The notes under the pieces were generated by a model. That model was given only the letters and a program-made list of their open reading frames with translations, had not been told where the DNA came from and made no database searches. Of a stretch of DNA of 64,000 bases, positions 11,051 to 20,950 are shown in pieces. Position 1 is the stretch's first letter. Each line of letters begins with the position of its first letter. Source of the DNA: an uncultured Methanobrevibacter sp. (GTDB lineage: Archaea; Methanobacteriota; Methanobacteria; Methanobacteriales; Methanobacteriaceae); the NCBI RefSeq assembly GCF_902784195.1, contig NZ_CACZTX010000009.1, forward strand, positions 62,001 to 126,000, given 5' to 3'. The translations under genes and the position numbers were made by a program.

Positions 11051-11153
11051 AACCTTAAAAAAGGTTCATCTAAATTAAAGCCTACCCCTTTACCAAAATA
11101 GGAAAAAATTTTGGTCAAGGTTTTGCGTTGCCGTAGGCAACGGAAAAGCTTGG
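11051..11153 (-). terminator. Three-hairpin terminator region of the thermosome gene
   Basis: Read on the minus strand, an 18-bp imperfect inverted repeat (arms 11115-11132 and 11136-11153, three mismatches, 3-base loop) begins immediately after the thermosome stop codon. It is followed by a perfect 8-bp hairpin ACCAAAAT/ATTTTGGT (11092-11115), then a 6-bp hairpin AACCTT/AAGGTT (11051-11066) and a long T-rich tract (about 11000-11050). The arrangement looks like a strong composite terminator or 3' stabiliser for a highly expressed mRNA. Confidence 0.65.
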
Positions 11154-12764
<1,611 letters not shown>

Positions 12765-13215
12765 TCTATACACCTCAATTTTTTTAATAAATAATTTTTT
12801 TGATAGATTAAATAAATATAAGTTAATTTAAATCATTGATAGATTCAACTAATTTAATAATATTTATTCTATAATAACAATGGGTTTAAAGTAATATATA
12901 AAGTTTTTGTTTTTATGATGAATTTTTATAAAATTATTATTTTAAATAAAAATATGATAAAAATAATAAACTTTGAATAAAATTATAATAATATATCAAA
13001 AATATGAACAAAATAATATAAATTTAATTTAGTTACAAAAATATATTAAAATTGAAAGTTCCTTTGCAGTTAACACTAGTTCCTTTGCAGTTAACACTAG
13101 TTCCGTTGCGGTAAACAATTGAAAGAGACATGGTGGGAGTGCATGTTTTCCAAAATGTTATTATAATAAGATTTACAAAATTTTAACTAATTATAATTGA
13201 CTTGGAGGTGATTTT
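12765..13215. other. Divergent spacer between thermosome and TMEM175-like gene
   Basis: 451 bases without a gene. The left part, AT-rich, must hold the heat-inducible thermosome promoter; the middle holds the 21-bp tandem repeat at 13057-13117; the right end holds the strong ribosome-binding site GGAGGTGAT at 13204-13212. Confidence 0.5.
13057..13117. repeat. 21-bp tandem repeat, three units
   Basis: Two identical 21-base units (13057-13077 and 13078-13098), each AGTTCCTTTGCAG followed by TTAACACT, are followed by a diverged third unit of 19 bases (13099-13117). The array is bracketed by the direct octamer ATTGAAAG at 13051-13058 and 13118-13125. It stands out as GC-richer than its surroundings and lies about 100 bases before the TMEM175-like gene. 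Confidence 0.85.
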
Positions 13216-14103
13216 ATAACAGATGAAGGAATAGAAAATCACAGCCCATCTAAGGATTATGTTGATGAAGATGTTGATGAAAAATATAAAGAATTGCAAA
13301 GACTAAAAGACGAGATTGAACGGCAAATAATCGAAATGGATGAAAATAAGGCTGTGAAAGTTCATAAAAAACTTGAAAATGCAAAGGGAAAAAATAAATT
13401 AAGTGAAAATATCAATGAAGAGAACATCGATGAAGAGATAAGGAAACTTGAAAAAACCAATAAAAAAATCAGCACTTATCAAAGATTCATGGATGCCTTT
13501 GAAAAAAACATTGACATTGATCCTGGAAGGCTGATGGGGCTTACTGATGGGATATTCAGTATAGTAATGACCCTTTTGATCTTTGGAATGGTCTTGCCGG
13601 ATAAGGAAATACTCAATTACACTGGATTCATAAATTTTTTAGGCTCCATCGGACCAATAGCTGGACTAATCATTGTGAGCTTCATTGTACTGGGTTCATT
13701 CTGGATTTACCATCATGAGTTCATGAAAATAAAAAGCTTGAATATGCCTTATCTATGGTTAAATATCTTTTATTTAGCATGCCTATGCTTCATACCTTTT
13801 TCAACATCAGTCATTGGAAACTATTCACATTTCTTCTTGGCAAATGTAATATTTGGAGTGAATATACTTTTAGTTATAATATTCTTTTTAATCATGTTCC
13901 ATTATGCACACAAGAGAGGATTCCTTGAAGAATACACAAGCGAAGAAGATAAAAAATATGTATTCCACACTTTGTATATGCTTATGGGTGTCACAATTAT
14001 CGTAAACCTACTTGACTTTAATGTAAACCCTAACTTCATTTACTTGTTCCTATTGATTCCTATCATTTCAACATTAAGACATATTCAGTACCTAATGAAA
14101 TAA
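13216..14103 (+). CDS. TMEM175/DUF1211-like potassium channel protein
   Basis: A multi-span membrane protein. After a charged N-terminal region of about 100 residues come the family signature RLMGLTDGIFSIVMTLLIF (the FSD-type motif of TMEM175 channels) and five further spans, including GSFWIYHHEFM. Known prokaryotic TMEM175 proteins are K+-selective channels; that function is inferred here. The start is unusual. A strong ribosome-binding site GGAGGTGAT at 13204-13212 is followed, at the normal distance, by ATA (13216), giving ATA-ACA-GAT-GAA in the frame of the gene. No ATG, GTG or TTG exists between this site and TTG at 13294, which lacks a ribosome-binding site. I therefore place the start at ATA 13216 (295 residues); TTG 13294 (269 residues) is the alternative. 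Confidence 0.8.
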   Translation: MTDEGIENHSPSKDYVDEDVDEKYKELQRLKDEIERQIIEMDENKAVKVHKKLENAKGKNKLSENINEENIDEEIRKLEKTNKKISTYQRFMDAFEKNIDIDPGRLMGLTDGIFSIVMTLLIFGMVLPDKEILNYTGFINFLGSIGPIAGLIIVSFIVLGSFWIYHHEFMKIKSLNMPYLWLNIFYLACLCFIPFSTSVIGNYSHFFLANVIFGVNILLVIIFFLIMFHYAHKRGFLEEYTSEEDKKYVFHTLYMLMGVTIIVNLLDFNVNPNFIYLFLLIPIISTLRHIQYLMK

Positions 14104-14329
14104 TATATAATAATTTATCAAATAGAGGAATTAGGTGAAGTAAAAATAAACTAAGACTTATAAAAAAAGTTAATAAATAACAAATAGTATAAAAAAAGCA
14201 TAAAGTCAAAGAAAAAACGATTTCATGAAAAATTCTAAAATTACATGAAATTCAAAAACGATGCAAAATTAAGCATATTAAAAAATAAATTCAAAAAAAA
14301 TAATAAAAAAAGAAAATAAGAAAGATTAA

Positions 14330-16003
14330 TTATTCTTCAGGTAAAGGAAGCTTTTGCCAGAAGAATATATCATTTTCTTTTTTAGCTACTTCAACATAAC
14401 CTTTTCTCTCTAAACTTTTAAGAATGTTCTTTGTATTACCAAATGAAAGATTCTTGAAAGCAAGATCATTAAGGTAGTCCTTTACAGACAATGTATCCAT
14501 AGCTTCATCTTCAGGTAACAAATGATAAATTTGAGACTGGATGGAATTTAAGTTCTTCAATTGAGGAGCAGTTAACTTATCATAGACAAACTTGAATTTT
14601 TCCAATTCCTCAACTGTTGATTTGTATCCTTCAATTTCATGTTTTAACTTTTCAACTTCCTCTGAATTATTCTGATTTGAAGCATTGCCAGCACCTGCAT
14701 CACTTGAAGAGGAATCAATTAAATTAGCCACATTTTCCAATTCCTCATCGCCAACAGCCCTAATCTTAAGCTTATTCTCTTTAGCCAATTCCAATTCTCT
14801 CTTGATGTCATTTAGCTCAAGCAATTCCCTATCTTCAACAGATGTCTTGTTAATGACTCCATCCTGAGACTGGTTATCCAAGAAGCTGTCATCAGACAAT
14901 TCAAAGAATAGGTCTTTCACTTCATTCAACCTTTGGATCTGCAAGTCCTTTTTAGACAATTCATTTTGAACTTTAGCATATTCCTCACGGGAAACAGACT
15001 TGTCTTTCAACAATTGTATCTGCACATCCTTCTCACGAATTGTTACATCACGTGAATCAAGTTCCCTTTGCAATGCCACAAGATTGTCCTTATTGACCAA
15101 ATTGTTCTTCAAGTCAAGGATCTCTTCATTCTGAGAAGCGATTTGATTATTAAGTGTCTGGATTTCAAGATTCTTTTCATCAACAGTGCTTAATGTATTA
15201 GCCAATTTGAGGTTAGCTTCATTTTCCTTGGTTTTTGCTTCATCCAATTGGCGTTGAACATCAGTCAATTTGTTTTCAGCCATCTTTAAGTCATTAGAAA
15301 TAGCTTGAATCTCATTGTCTTTAGAGCTGACATCATTCAATGCCTCTTTCAATTTAAGATTTGCTTGACCTAATTCTAAAGTTTTAAAGCTGTTAAATTC
15401 ATCATCAAAGGATTCCTTCATTTTAGAAAGAGATTCGTTTAAATCGGAAAGTTCATTAACCTTATCAGATAAGTTTCTGATGGTTTCATCCTTTGAATTC
15501 AATAGATCCTTGGATCTGTTCAATACTTCAATATTAGTATTTAAAGAATGAGTTAAGTTTTCTATTTCATAGTTTTTAGTTTTCAAATCAGCCTGATACT
15601 TAGCCTTCAAATCATAAATCTCATCGTTTTTTGCCTTGATGTCATTGTCAAACTTATCTAAAAAGTCGCTAAGCTCTAATCCTTTGCTTTTCAAGTCATC
15701 TTCAAACTGATTTTTTAAAGAAGAGATTTCATCATCTTTGATTCTTAAATCTTCATCATATCTAAGTTTTAAATCTGAAATTTCAATTTCATGTTTTTTC
15801 TTTAAATCAATAAGTTCTTCTTCTTTTTGTTTTAAAGACTGTTCAGATTCATTTTTTAGGGTTTCAAATTCATCATTGGACACTAGGGAATTTTGCTCAT
15901 CCTTTAATTGGGCAATTTCCATCTTAAGCTTGTTGATCTCCAAAAGGGAAGATTTCACTAATTTCTGTAATTTAAATATTTCACTAGAATTCTCAAAACT
16001 CAT
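14330..16003 (-). CDS. Long coiled-coil protein with C-terminal winged-helix-like domain
   Basis: 557 residues. From about residue 10 to 360 the sequence is an almost continuous charged heptad-type coiled coil (many KLK, DLK, ELS and EIS segments) with internal degenerate repeats such as DEIYDLKAKYQADLKTK. After a low-complexity Ser/Asn/Asp linker and a second short coil (about 430-465), the last 90 residues look like a compact helical, winged-helix-like domain (SVKDYLNDLAFKN, NTKNILKSLERKGYVEV). It may be a DNA- or chromosome-associated structural protein, but no ATPase head is present, so it is not an SMC protein. The start at 16003 follows GTGATAAA. The gene stands alone and its function is unknown. 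Confidence 0.75.
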   Translation of the reverse strand: MSFENSSEIFKLQKLVKSSLLEINKLKMEIAQLKDEQNSLVSNDEFETLKNESEQSLKQKEEELIDLKKKHEIEISDLKLRYDEDLRIKDDEISSLKNQFEDDLKSKGLELSDFLDKFDNDIKAKNDEIYDLKAKYQADLKTKNYEIENLTHSLNTNIEVLNRSKDLLNSKDETIRNLSDKVNELSDLNESLSKMKESFDDEFNSFKTLELGQANLKLKEALNDVSSKDNEIQAISNDLKMAENKLTDVQRQLDEAKTKENEANLKLANTLSTVDEKNLEIQTLNNQIASQNEEILDLKNNLVNKDNLVALQRELDSRDVTIREKDVQIQLLKDKSVSREEYAKVQNELSKKDLQIQRLNEVKDLFFELSDDSFLDNQSQDGVINKTSVEDRELLELNDIKRELELAKENKLKIRAVGDEELENVANLIDSSSSDAGAGNASNQNNSEEVEKLKHEIEGYKSTVEELEKFKFVYDKLTAPQLKNLNSIQSQIYHLLPEDEAMDTLSVKDYLNDLAFKNLSFGNTKNILKSLERKGYVEVAKKENDIFFWQKLPLPEE

Positions 16004-16297
16004 TTTATCACTTAAATATAACTTAATTTAACGTTAATCAAGATAGATTAATCCTTAATTAAAACTATTAATTAAATTTATGTTTAATCTCTTATTTAAA
16101 CTTAATTAATTATATTTATTAAATTTAATGAAATATTTAAGTTTTTTATAAAAAACTGGATAATTTTAAGAAAAATTAGAAAAAAATAAGAAAAAATTAT
16201 ATGAAAAAATCAAAAATAGCTGATTTGAAATAAAAAAATGATAATTATATGAAAAGAATAAAAAGAAATAATAAAGAATTGGATATTATTAGCAAAA

Positions 16298-17062
16298 TCA
16301 TAATCTATTTACCTGCAAATCCTTACGAGGGACGATTCTTTGGTATTTGACCTTAGGATAACCTATTACCATGCAAGAAACAACATCATATCCTTTTTCC
16401 AATTCAATAAGATTTCTAAGTTTCCTGCTTAGCTTTGTGCACATTACAAAAAATCCACTATATAGAACTCCAAGTCCAAGACTGTTAGCCATTATTTCCA
16501 TATATGCGCTTGCAAGACCTGCATTTATATTGCTTTTACTTGAAACGACTATGATCAATGGAGCTCCTTTGAAGAAGAAATCATCTGTCACTTCAATTCT
16601 TCTCAAATAACTGCTCAGATTTCCCACTTTTTTACCCTTTCTAAATAGGTTTACACAGATTTCCTCTGCTTCATCCTGTTTGGAACCGAGAATTGTATAT
16701 TTGACATTTTGAGAATTTGCACCTGTTGGAGCATATCTTCCAGCTTCCAGAATCATATTGATTTTTTCATCTTCGACCTCAATTGGTTTGAACTGCCTTG
16801 TAGTACGTCGGCTTCTCATTGCATTAAGAAGAGTGTGTTCATTTATTTCGCTCATAGACACTGCCATTTCCTCAGTGAAATCATAATTGACCATTTTAAT
16901 GGCACCTTCAGGACAAATGGCATAGCAATGTCCACATTCTATACAACCATTGTCATGGGTTTTTATTTTGCCATCCTCCAAATAAATGAATGAATTAGGA
17001 CAGTCATTTATGCAAGAGGAGCATGCAATACATTTATCATCATCAATTAAAATAGGATTCAT
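16298..17062 (-). CDS. Ferredoxin-nitroreductase fusion protein
   Basis: 254 residues. Residues 1-60 form a bacterial-type 2[4Fe-4S] ferredoxin domain with clusters CIACSSCINDCP and CIECGHCYAICP. Residues about 80-250 form a nitroreductase-family FMN domain, starting with the phosphate-binding motif SRRTTRQF and APTGANSQN. Such fusions are common in methanogens and clostridia and probably pass electrons from ferredoxin-type clusters to FMN for reduction of an unknown substrate. Start at 17062 after GAGGTAAAAAT. Cytoplasmic, apparently monocistronic, divergent from the secreted protein gene at 17266. Confidence 0.92.
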   Translation of the reverse strand: MNPILIDDDKCIACSSCINDCPNSFIYLEDGKIKTHDNGCIECGHCYAICPEGAIKMVNYDFTEEMAVSMSEINEHTLLNAMRSRRTTRQFKPIEVEDEKINMILEAGRYAPTGANSQNVKYTILGSKQDEAEEICVNLFRKGKKVGNLSSYLRRIEVTDDFFFKGAPLIIVVSSKSNINAGLASAYMEIMANSLGLGVLYSGFFVMCTKLSRKLRNLIELEKGYDVVSCMVIGYPKVKYQRIVPRKDLQVNRL

Positions 17063-17265
17063 ATTTTTACCTCTTTAGTTCCAACTAATTTATTAATTTA
17101 TAAACATCTTATTATAATTTGATGATAAAAATTTAAATATGTTATTATTTTGTTTAATAAAACCCTAGAATTAGAAAACTTTAATGATTTTTTATTTAAC
17201 TAGAAACATTTATTTATATAGGTTTAAACAAACTATTTTTAATGATATTAATTGGAGGCCATATC

Positions 17266-18393
17266 TTGTCTTATAAAAAATTCCTGTTATTAATTCTAAT
17301 CATTTTATCTTTGCTATGTTCCATTGCAACAGTAAGTGCTGAAAATAGTGGCATAGCAGATGATTCAAGAGATATTCCTGTTATTGATCATAATACACAG
17401 CCCTCAAACTACATTGAAGAGACTGGTGATTTAAGTATAGATGATTCTTCATCAAGTGAAGGGAACAGCAATTCTGTTTCAACTAATCAAAGCACACCTA
17501 TTGTATCTAATAATTCCACATTAGCCAGTAAAAAGGCCCCTCGCGTATGGATTAATAAAATGATAATCAAATCCAAAAAAACAGTTATAAAGCTAAAATC
17601 AGATAAGAAAGGAATTATTTATTATACCACAGACGGCAAGAATCCTACTCTAAACAGTAAAAAGTTCAAGAATAATATCACTTTATCTTCAAATAAGGTT
17701 TTGAAATATTTCATTCTCGCTAATGATGGAACCAAATCCAAAATATTCACATATAAAAGGATTTTAGGTAAAACTACAAAAGGCTATGTTGAAAAGTTGT
17801 ACTATGGCAATTTATCCTCAACCAAAACCATTGCCCTAATTGTTGGAGTTCATGTTCAAGAGAATGGAATGCATAAAGCGATGCAAAAAAGCCTGAAAAA
17901 CAAAAATGGAAAATTAAATAGAAGATTTGTCTTGTATTACATTCATGTGACTAAAGATAAGAACAGCTATTCTAAAAGCAGAATGAACGGTCAGGTTCTG
18001 GGTCAAAAATATGTTGTAAAGGACATATCTAAAGAAAATCCTCAAATAGTAACTGATATCCATGAAACAAACTACAGGCTTAGCGGATACAAGTATCCTC
18101 GATTTATTCACATGATTTCAAATAAAAAAATTAAAAGTGTTAAAATATCTAAAAAACTCCATAATAAGTCTTCGACTTATTTAAAAAGATTGCTTAAATT
18201 GGCACCACACATAAAAAGGTTTGATCCTCAATTAGGCTCAAGTCCTGCTTACATAACTGTTCCTATAGCAAATAAGGGTATTGTTTCTTATATTTATGAA
18301 ACAGAGGCTTCTTATTCAAAGAATCTTAAACAAAAATATGCAGACAAATATATTAAAGCTTTAAATAAAGTTAATTTGACTTTTAAGCATTAA
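17266..18393 (+). CDS. Secreted protein with chitobiase-like C-terminal repeat and M14-like metallopeptidase domain
   Basis: 375 residues. The start is TTG 17266, 7 bases after GGAGG, giving MSYKKFLLLILIILSLLCS, a signal peptide; the ATG at 17242 lies upstream of the ribosome-binding site. A Ser/Asn-rich linker follows. Residues about 95-155 resemble the CHB_HEX_C beta-sandwich (IIYYTTDGKNPTLNSKKF). Residues about 180-370 show the pattern H-x-x-E (GVHVQEN), LNRRF, a later TDIHE and a late YETEAS, which resembles zinc-binding M14 carboxypeptidase/AstE-type enzymes (HxxE...H, catalytic Glu). A clearly related domain occurs at 53079-53774. Action on pseudomurein or exterior peptides is a guess from location; the metallopeptidase assignment is an inference by pattern. 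Confidence 0.75.
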   Translation: MSYKKFLLLILIILSLLCSIATVSAENSGIADDSRDIPVIDHNTQPSNYIEETGDLSIDDSSSSEGNSNSVSTNQSTPIVSNNSTLASKKAPRVWINKMIIKSKKTVIKLKSDKKGIIYYTTDGKNPTLNSKKFKNNITLSSNKVLKYFILANDGTKSKIFTYKRILGKTTKGYVEKLYYGNLSSTKTIALIVGVHVQENGMHKAMQKSLKNKNGKLNRRFVLYYIHVTKDKNSYSKSRMNGQVLGQKYVVKDISKENPQIVTDIHETNYRLSGYKYPRFIHMISNKKIKSVKISKKLHNKSSTYLKRLLKLAPHIKRFDPQLGSSPAYITVPIANKGIVSYIYETEASYSKNLKQKYADKYIKALNKVNLTFKH

Positions 18394-18539
18394 TTTTTAA
18401 TTTTTAACCCTATTTTTATTAATTATTAATTTTTAATTTCTTTTTATTTTTTATTAATTTTTTAAGTTAGATTAATTTATTTCATTATTTGTGAATGTGA
18501 AAAAAAGTAAAAAAAATAGAAAAAAGAATTAATAAAAAA

Positions 18540-18613
<74 letters not shown>

Positions 18614-18669
18614 GGTTGAAAAATTATAAAAAAACAATATTATATTATACTTTAAATTATTTAACTATT

Positions 18670-18713
18670 TTGTTCTTAGCACCAAAATTTTTTGTTCTTT
18701 GCACCAAAATTTT
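18670..18713. repeat. 22-bp tandem duplication
   Basis: Two adjacent 22-base units, TTGTTCTT(A/T)GCACC followed by AAAATTTT, differ at one base. They lie between the tRNA-Lys 5' end and the stop of the membrane protein pair at 18777. They could be part of the tRNA promoter region or of the 3' end of the pair. Confidence 0.8.
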
Positions 18714-18776
18714 CTAAAAATAGATTGAAACTAAGAAATAGAATAAATAAAGAAAAGATAAGGGGAGGCAGAAATA

Positions 18777-19046
18777 TTATAACCCCATAGCTTCAAGCAT
18801 GGATTGAATACCTAAAACTATGATGGCCACTCCACCGAATATTTCAATGTAGTCTGCATATTTGATAGCCAGTTTTGTCCCATATGTTCCAAGCAACAGC
18901 CATATGACCACTGCAATCAGGCTCAATATGGACAATATAAATGGGTCTACATGTGCTACAGCACCTTGGGATGCCAAGATGAGGTTTTCAATGTTCCCAA
19001 AGATGAGCAGTCCTGTAAACTGGGCATAATCTCTTAAATTTATCAT
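18777..19046 (-). CDS. Half-size (three-span) membrane protein, pair 2 second member
   Basis: An 89-residue three-span membrane protein with GNIENLILASQGAV in span 1, VIWLLLGTYGTKLA in span 2 and IEIFGGVAIIVLGIQSM in span 3, paralogous to both proteins of pair 1 at 8.9-9.4 kb. I take the ATG at 19046 (MINLRDYA), which follows GGAGATGCATAAG; a longer in-frame version would overlap its partner by 41 bases. Its start lies one base after the stop codon of 19048-19335, so the two are almost surely co-translated. Function unknown; see pair 1 for the inferred resemblance to half of a LysE-type exporter. Confidence 0.8.
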   Translation of the reverse strand: MINLRDYAQFTGLLIFGNIENLILASQGAVAHVDPFILSILSLIAVVIWLLLGTYGTKLAIKYADYIEIFGGVAIIVLGIQSMLEAMGL

Positions 19047-19047
19047 C

Positions 19048-19335
19048 TTATGCATCTCCTTTAGCTTCTGAGATATGATGAACTGCATCGCGGATGGATA
19101 TGATACCTAATATTACAATCGCTAGTCCACCAAGGAATGTGATGTATTGGGAATATTGCATTGCGAAATCAGTTGCAACAAATCCTATAAATAGCCATAC
19201 AACGACAGCAAAAATACTCAACAATCCTAAAACTTTAGGATTTACACCTGCAACAACACCTTGCGATGCCAAAATAAGGTTTTCTATATTTCCAAAAATA
19301 ATTAGGCCTACAAAAGGCATGAATTCTTCCAACAT
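19048..19335 (-). CDS. Half-size (three-span) membrane protein, pair 2 first member
   Basis: A 95-residue three-span membrane protein with GNIENLILASQGVV in span 1, VVWLFIGFVATDFA in span 2 and ITFLGGLAIVILGIISI in span 3. It differs from its three paralogs in span 3, where the conserved Glu of IEF is Thr and the LGIQSM ending is LGIISI, so within pair 2 the two members are not equivalent. The start at 19335 follows GGAGAAATTTT. It has a charged C-terminal tail (EAKGDA) which contains the ribosome-binding site of the next gene. Confidence 0.8.
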   Translation of the reverse strand: MLEEFMPFVGLIIFGNIENLILASQGVVAGVNPKVLGLLSIFAVVVWLFIGFVATDFAMQYSQYITFLGGLAIVILGIISIRDAVHHISEAKGDA

Positions 19336-19907
19336 AAAATTTCTCCGTCAAATCAATTGAAAATTCAAATTCTTATTAATGAGATCAGTATCATGTAAAA
19401 TCCATTTAAAGTTCAATGAACACAATACCCATCTCATTATTAAAAAATTTAATTTTTACATATTCCTATTTATTATAGGGCATATATAATTTTTTTCTCT
19501 TTCATAAGTTTCAAAAAACACCTGTTTAAAGAGTAGGGTAAATAAATGGAACAATCTTTCAATGAAATTTTAAAATTAAATTTTAGAAGAAAAGTCATTT
19601 CATTAAATTGGCAATATCTTTTATCATGGATTACAATGAGTTCATGAATTGAATGAGAAAATATGATTCATGATAAAAATATCAAATAATGAAAAGCAGA
19701 TATTCATAGAATGAATGGGAAGATTTTATTTGGGCAAAAAACAAGAAACAAAACAACAATTGGCATCACTTGAAAAAGACATTACTGACAATATATTAGT
19801 GAAAAAAAACATGAAATACATATGGAACAATATAATGTAAAGTGTTAAAATAAACTAAAAAGAAAATTTAAGATTCATCTTATGAAAACTAAGGAAAAAT
19901 AAAAATG
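19336..19907. other. 572-base region with possible gene remnants
   Basis: This region between the membrane protein pair and the zinc-ribbon gene has a less extreme AT content than neighbouring spacers. Two short plus-strand frames are visible: 19546-19647 (33 residues, MEQSFNEILKLNFRRK...) and 19715-19840 (41 residues, charged). Neither has a good ribosome-binding site. They may be decayed pieces of a former gene. Confidence 0.4.
19715..19840 (+). CDS. Possible 41-residue charged peptide or gene remnant
   Basis: A frame from ATG 19715 encodes a peptide beginning MGRFYLGKKQETKQQL and continuing with a mixed-charge, helix-like sequence. Its amino-acid make-up looks protein-like, but there is no ribosome-binding site and an in-frame stop lies directly upstream. 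I list it as doubtful, more likely a remnant than a gene. Confidence 0.2.
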   Translation: MGRFYLGKKQETKQQLASLEKDITDNILVKKNMKYIWNNIM

Positions 19908-20711
19908 CTAATTTCTGGACAATAATCTTCCAAAGAAGGATCCCTTGTTTTTACCAACTTTAAGATCCAACCTAGACTCAAAATCAGGTTCAACCAATCT
20001 TATTTTCTCTTCATAATTCCTTATCTTTTTAATATGAACCTCCTGATCCTCTGCAAGCTTAATTATATCCAGATAATACCAAATTCCAGTCTTATATGAA
20101 TTTACAGCCAAATCATTATACTTGCCATCAAATACCCTTTCCAAATCATCACCAAAAGTGAAAAACAGTTTAGTCAATTCGAGAATGCGAAGATACCATT
20201 CCTTATTGACTCTTTGGGCATAGGCATCATTGGCCATTTTCCTTGTATTTGCATCCCCAGAATTCTTGAAAGTGACTGCAGTTATCTGAAATACGCCACC
20301 TACTTCCCAAATTGCTTCCATTTCCTTGTCTTCATCCATTTGACTATCCCTTATTGACTTTAGGATTTTAGGAGATATATTGGTCATTTTTCTAATATAT
20401 GGGATTATTTCAGTGACTTTTGCCTTATCTGCCTTCAGGTAAATTATATTCAATTGAGCGTTAAAATCGTTAGGATTTCTTTTAAAAGCGGATTCATAAT
20501 AGCTCAAAGGTTTTTTTGGATGAAAATCCTTAGTGTTTTCAGTTATGGAACCTTTTTTTGATTCAAAAGTCTTTTGATTTGATATCACATCATCAGTAAG
20601 TTCTATAACCTCAAATGCAGAATATTCTCTGCCACAGCCAGTGCAGATGTACATCTCTTCCCTTCTGGCAAACTTATTGCCTCCACATTCCTTGCAATGA
20701 ATTTCCATCAT
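19908..20711 (-). CDS. Zinc-ribbon protein with helical repeat region
   Basis: 267 residues. The N-terminus has a zinc ribbon, CKECGGNKF...CTGCGREY (residues about 6-30). After a charged linker, residues about 78-130 look like a TPR-type helical pair (YYESAFKRNPNDFNAQLNII), followed by more helices to a basic C-terminus. No membrane segment. It resembles other zinc-ribbon/TPR proteins common in Methanobrevibacter, including the shorter one at 26672-26971. The function is unknown. The start is one of two adjacent ATGs at 20711/20708 after GAGGATTATCAT. It is divergent from 20951-21583, with a strong palindrome between them. Confidence 0.7.
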   Translation of the reverse strand: MMEIHCKECGGNKFARREEMYICTGCGREYSAFEVIELTDDVISNQKTFESKKGSITENTKDFHPKKPLSYYESAFKRNPNDFNAQLNIIYLKADKAKVTEIIPYIRKMTNISPKILKSIRDSQMDEDKEMEAIWEVGGVFQITAVTFKNSGDANTRKMANDAYAQRVNKEWYLRILELTKLFFTFGDDLERVFDGKYNDLAVNSYKTGIWYYLDIIKLAEDQEVHIKKIRNYEEKIRLVEPDFESRLDLKVGKNKGSFFGRLLSRN

Positions 20712-20814
20712 ATGATAATCCTCTTTAAAAAAAATAAAACTCTTAAAAAAGCTTCTTATAAAAAGTAAACTTAACTATTAAAATTTAAAATATTATGTAA
20801 ATATTCTTTATAAT

Positions 20815-20839
20815 CTTATTTTACGAAACGTTAAATAAG
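20815..20839. promoter_or_regulatory. Near-perfect 11-bp palindrome in a divergent promoter region
   Basis: CTTATTTTACG-AAA-CGTTAAATAAG: two 11-base arms with one mismatch, 3-base spacer, between the divergently transcribed zinc-ribbon gene (start 20711) and membrane protein gene (start 20951). Size, symmetry and position fit an operator for a dimeric regulator. It also contains TTTACGAAAC, the ending of the 37-bp repeats found at 23-27 kb. Confidence 0.5.
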
Positions 20840-20950
20840 TATTTTGCTAAACTAATTAAGTGGTTTAACCATTTTGAAAAATAGAAATGTAAAAAAATAA
20901 ATACTTATAATAAAAATAGAATTAATCAAAAAGGTGAATGGGGTAAATTC

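Noticed and set aside
13294-14103. TTG 13294 as the preferred start of the TMEM175-like gene
   Set aside because: No ribosome-binding site precedes it, while a very strong one lies upstream in the same open frame and points to ATA 13216. Kept as an alternative.
14330-16003. SMC/Rad50 assignment for the coiled-coil protein
   Set aside because: There is no Walker A or B motif and no ATPase head at either end.
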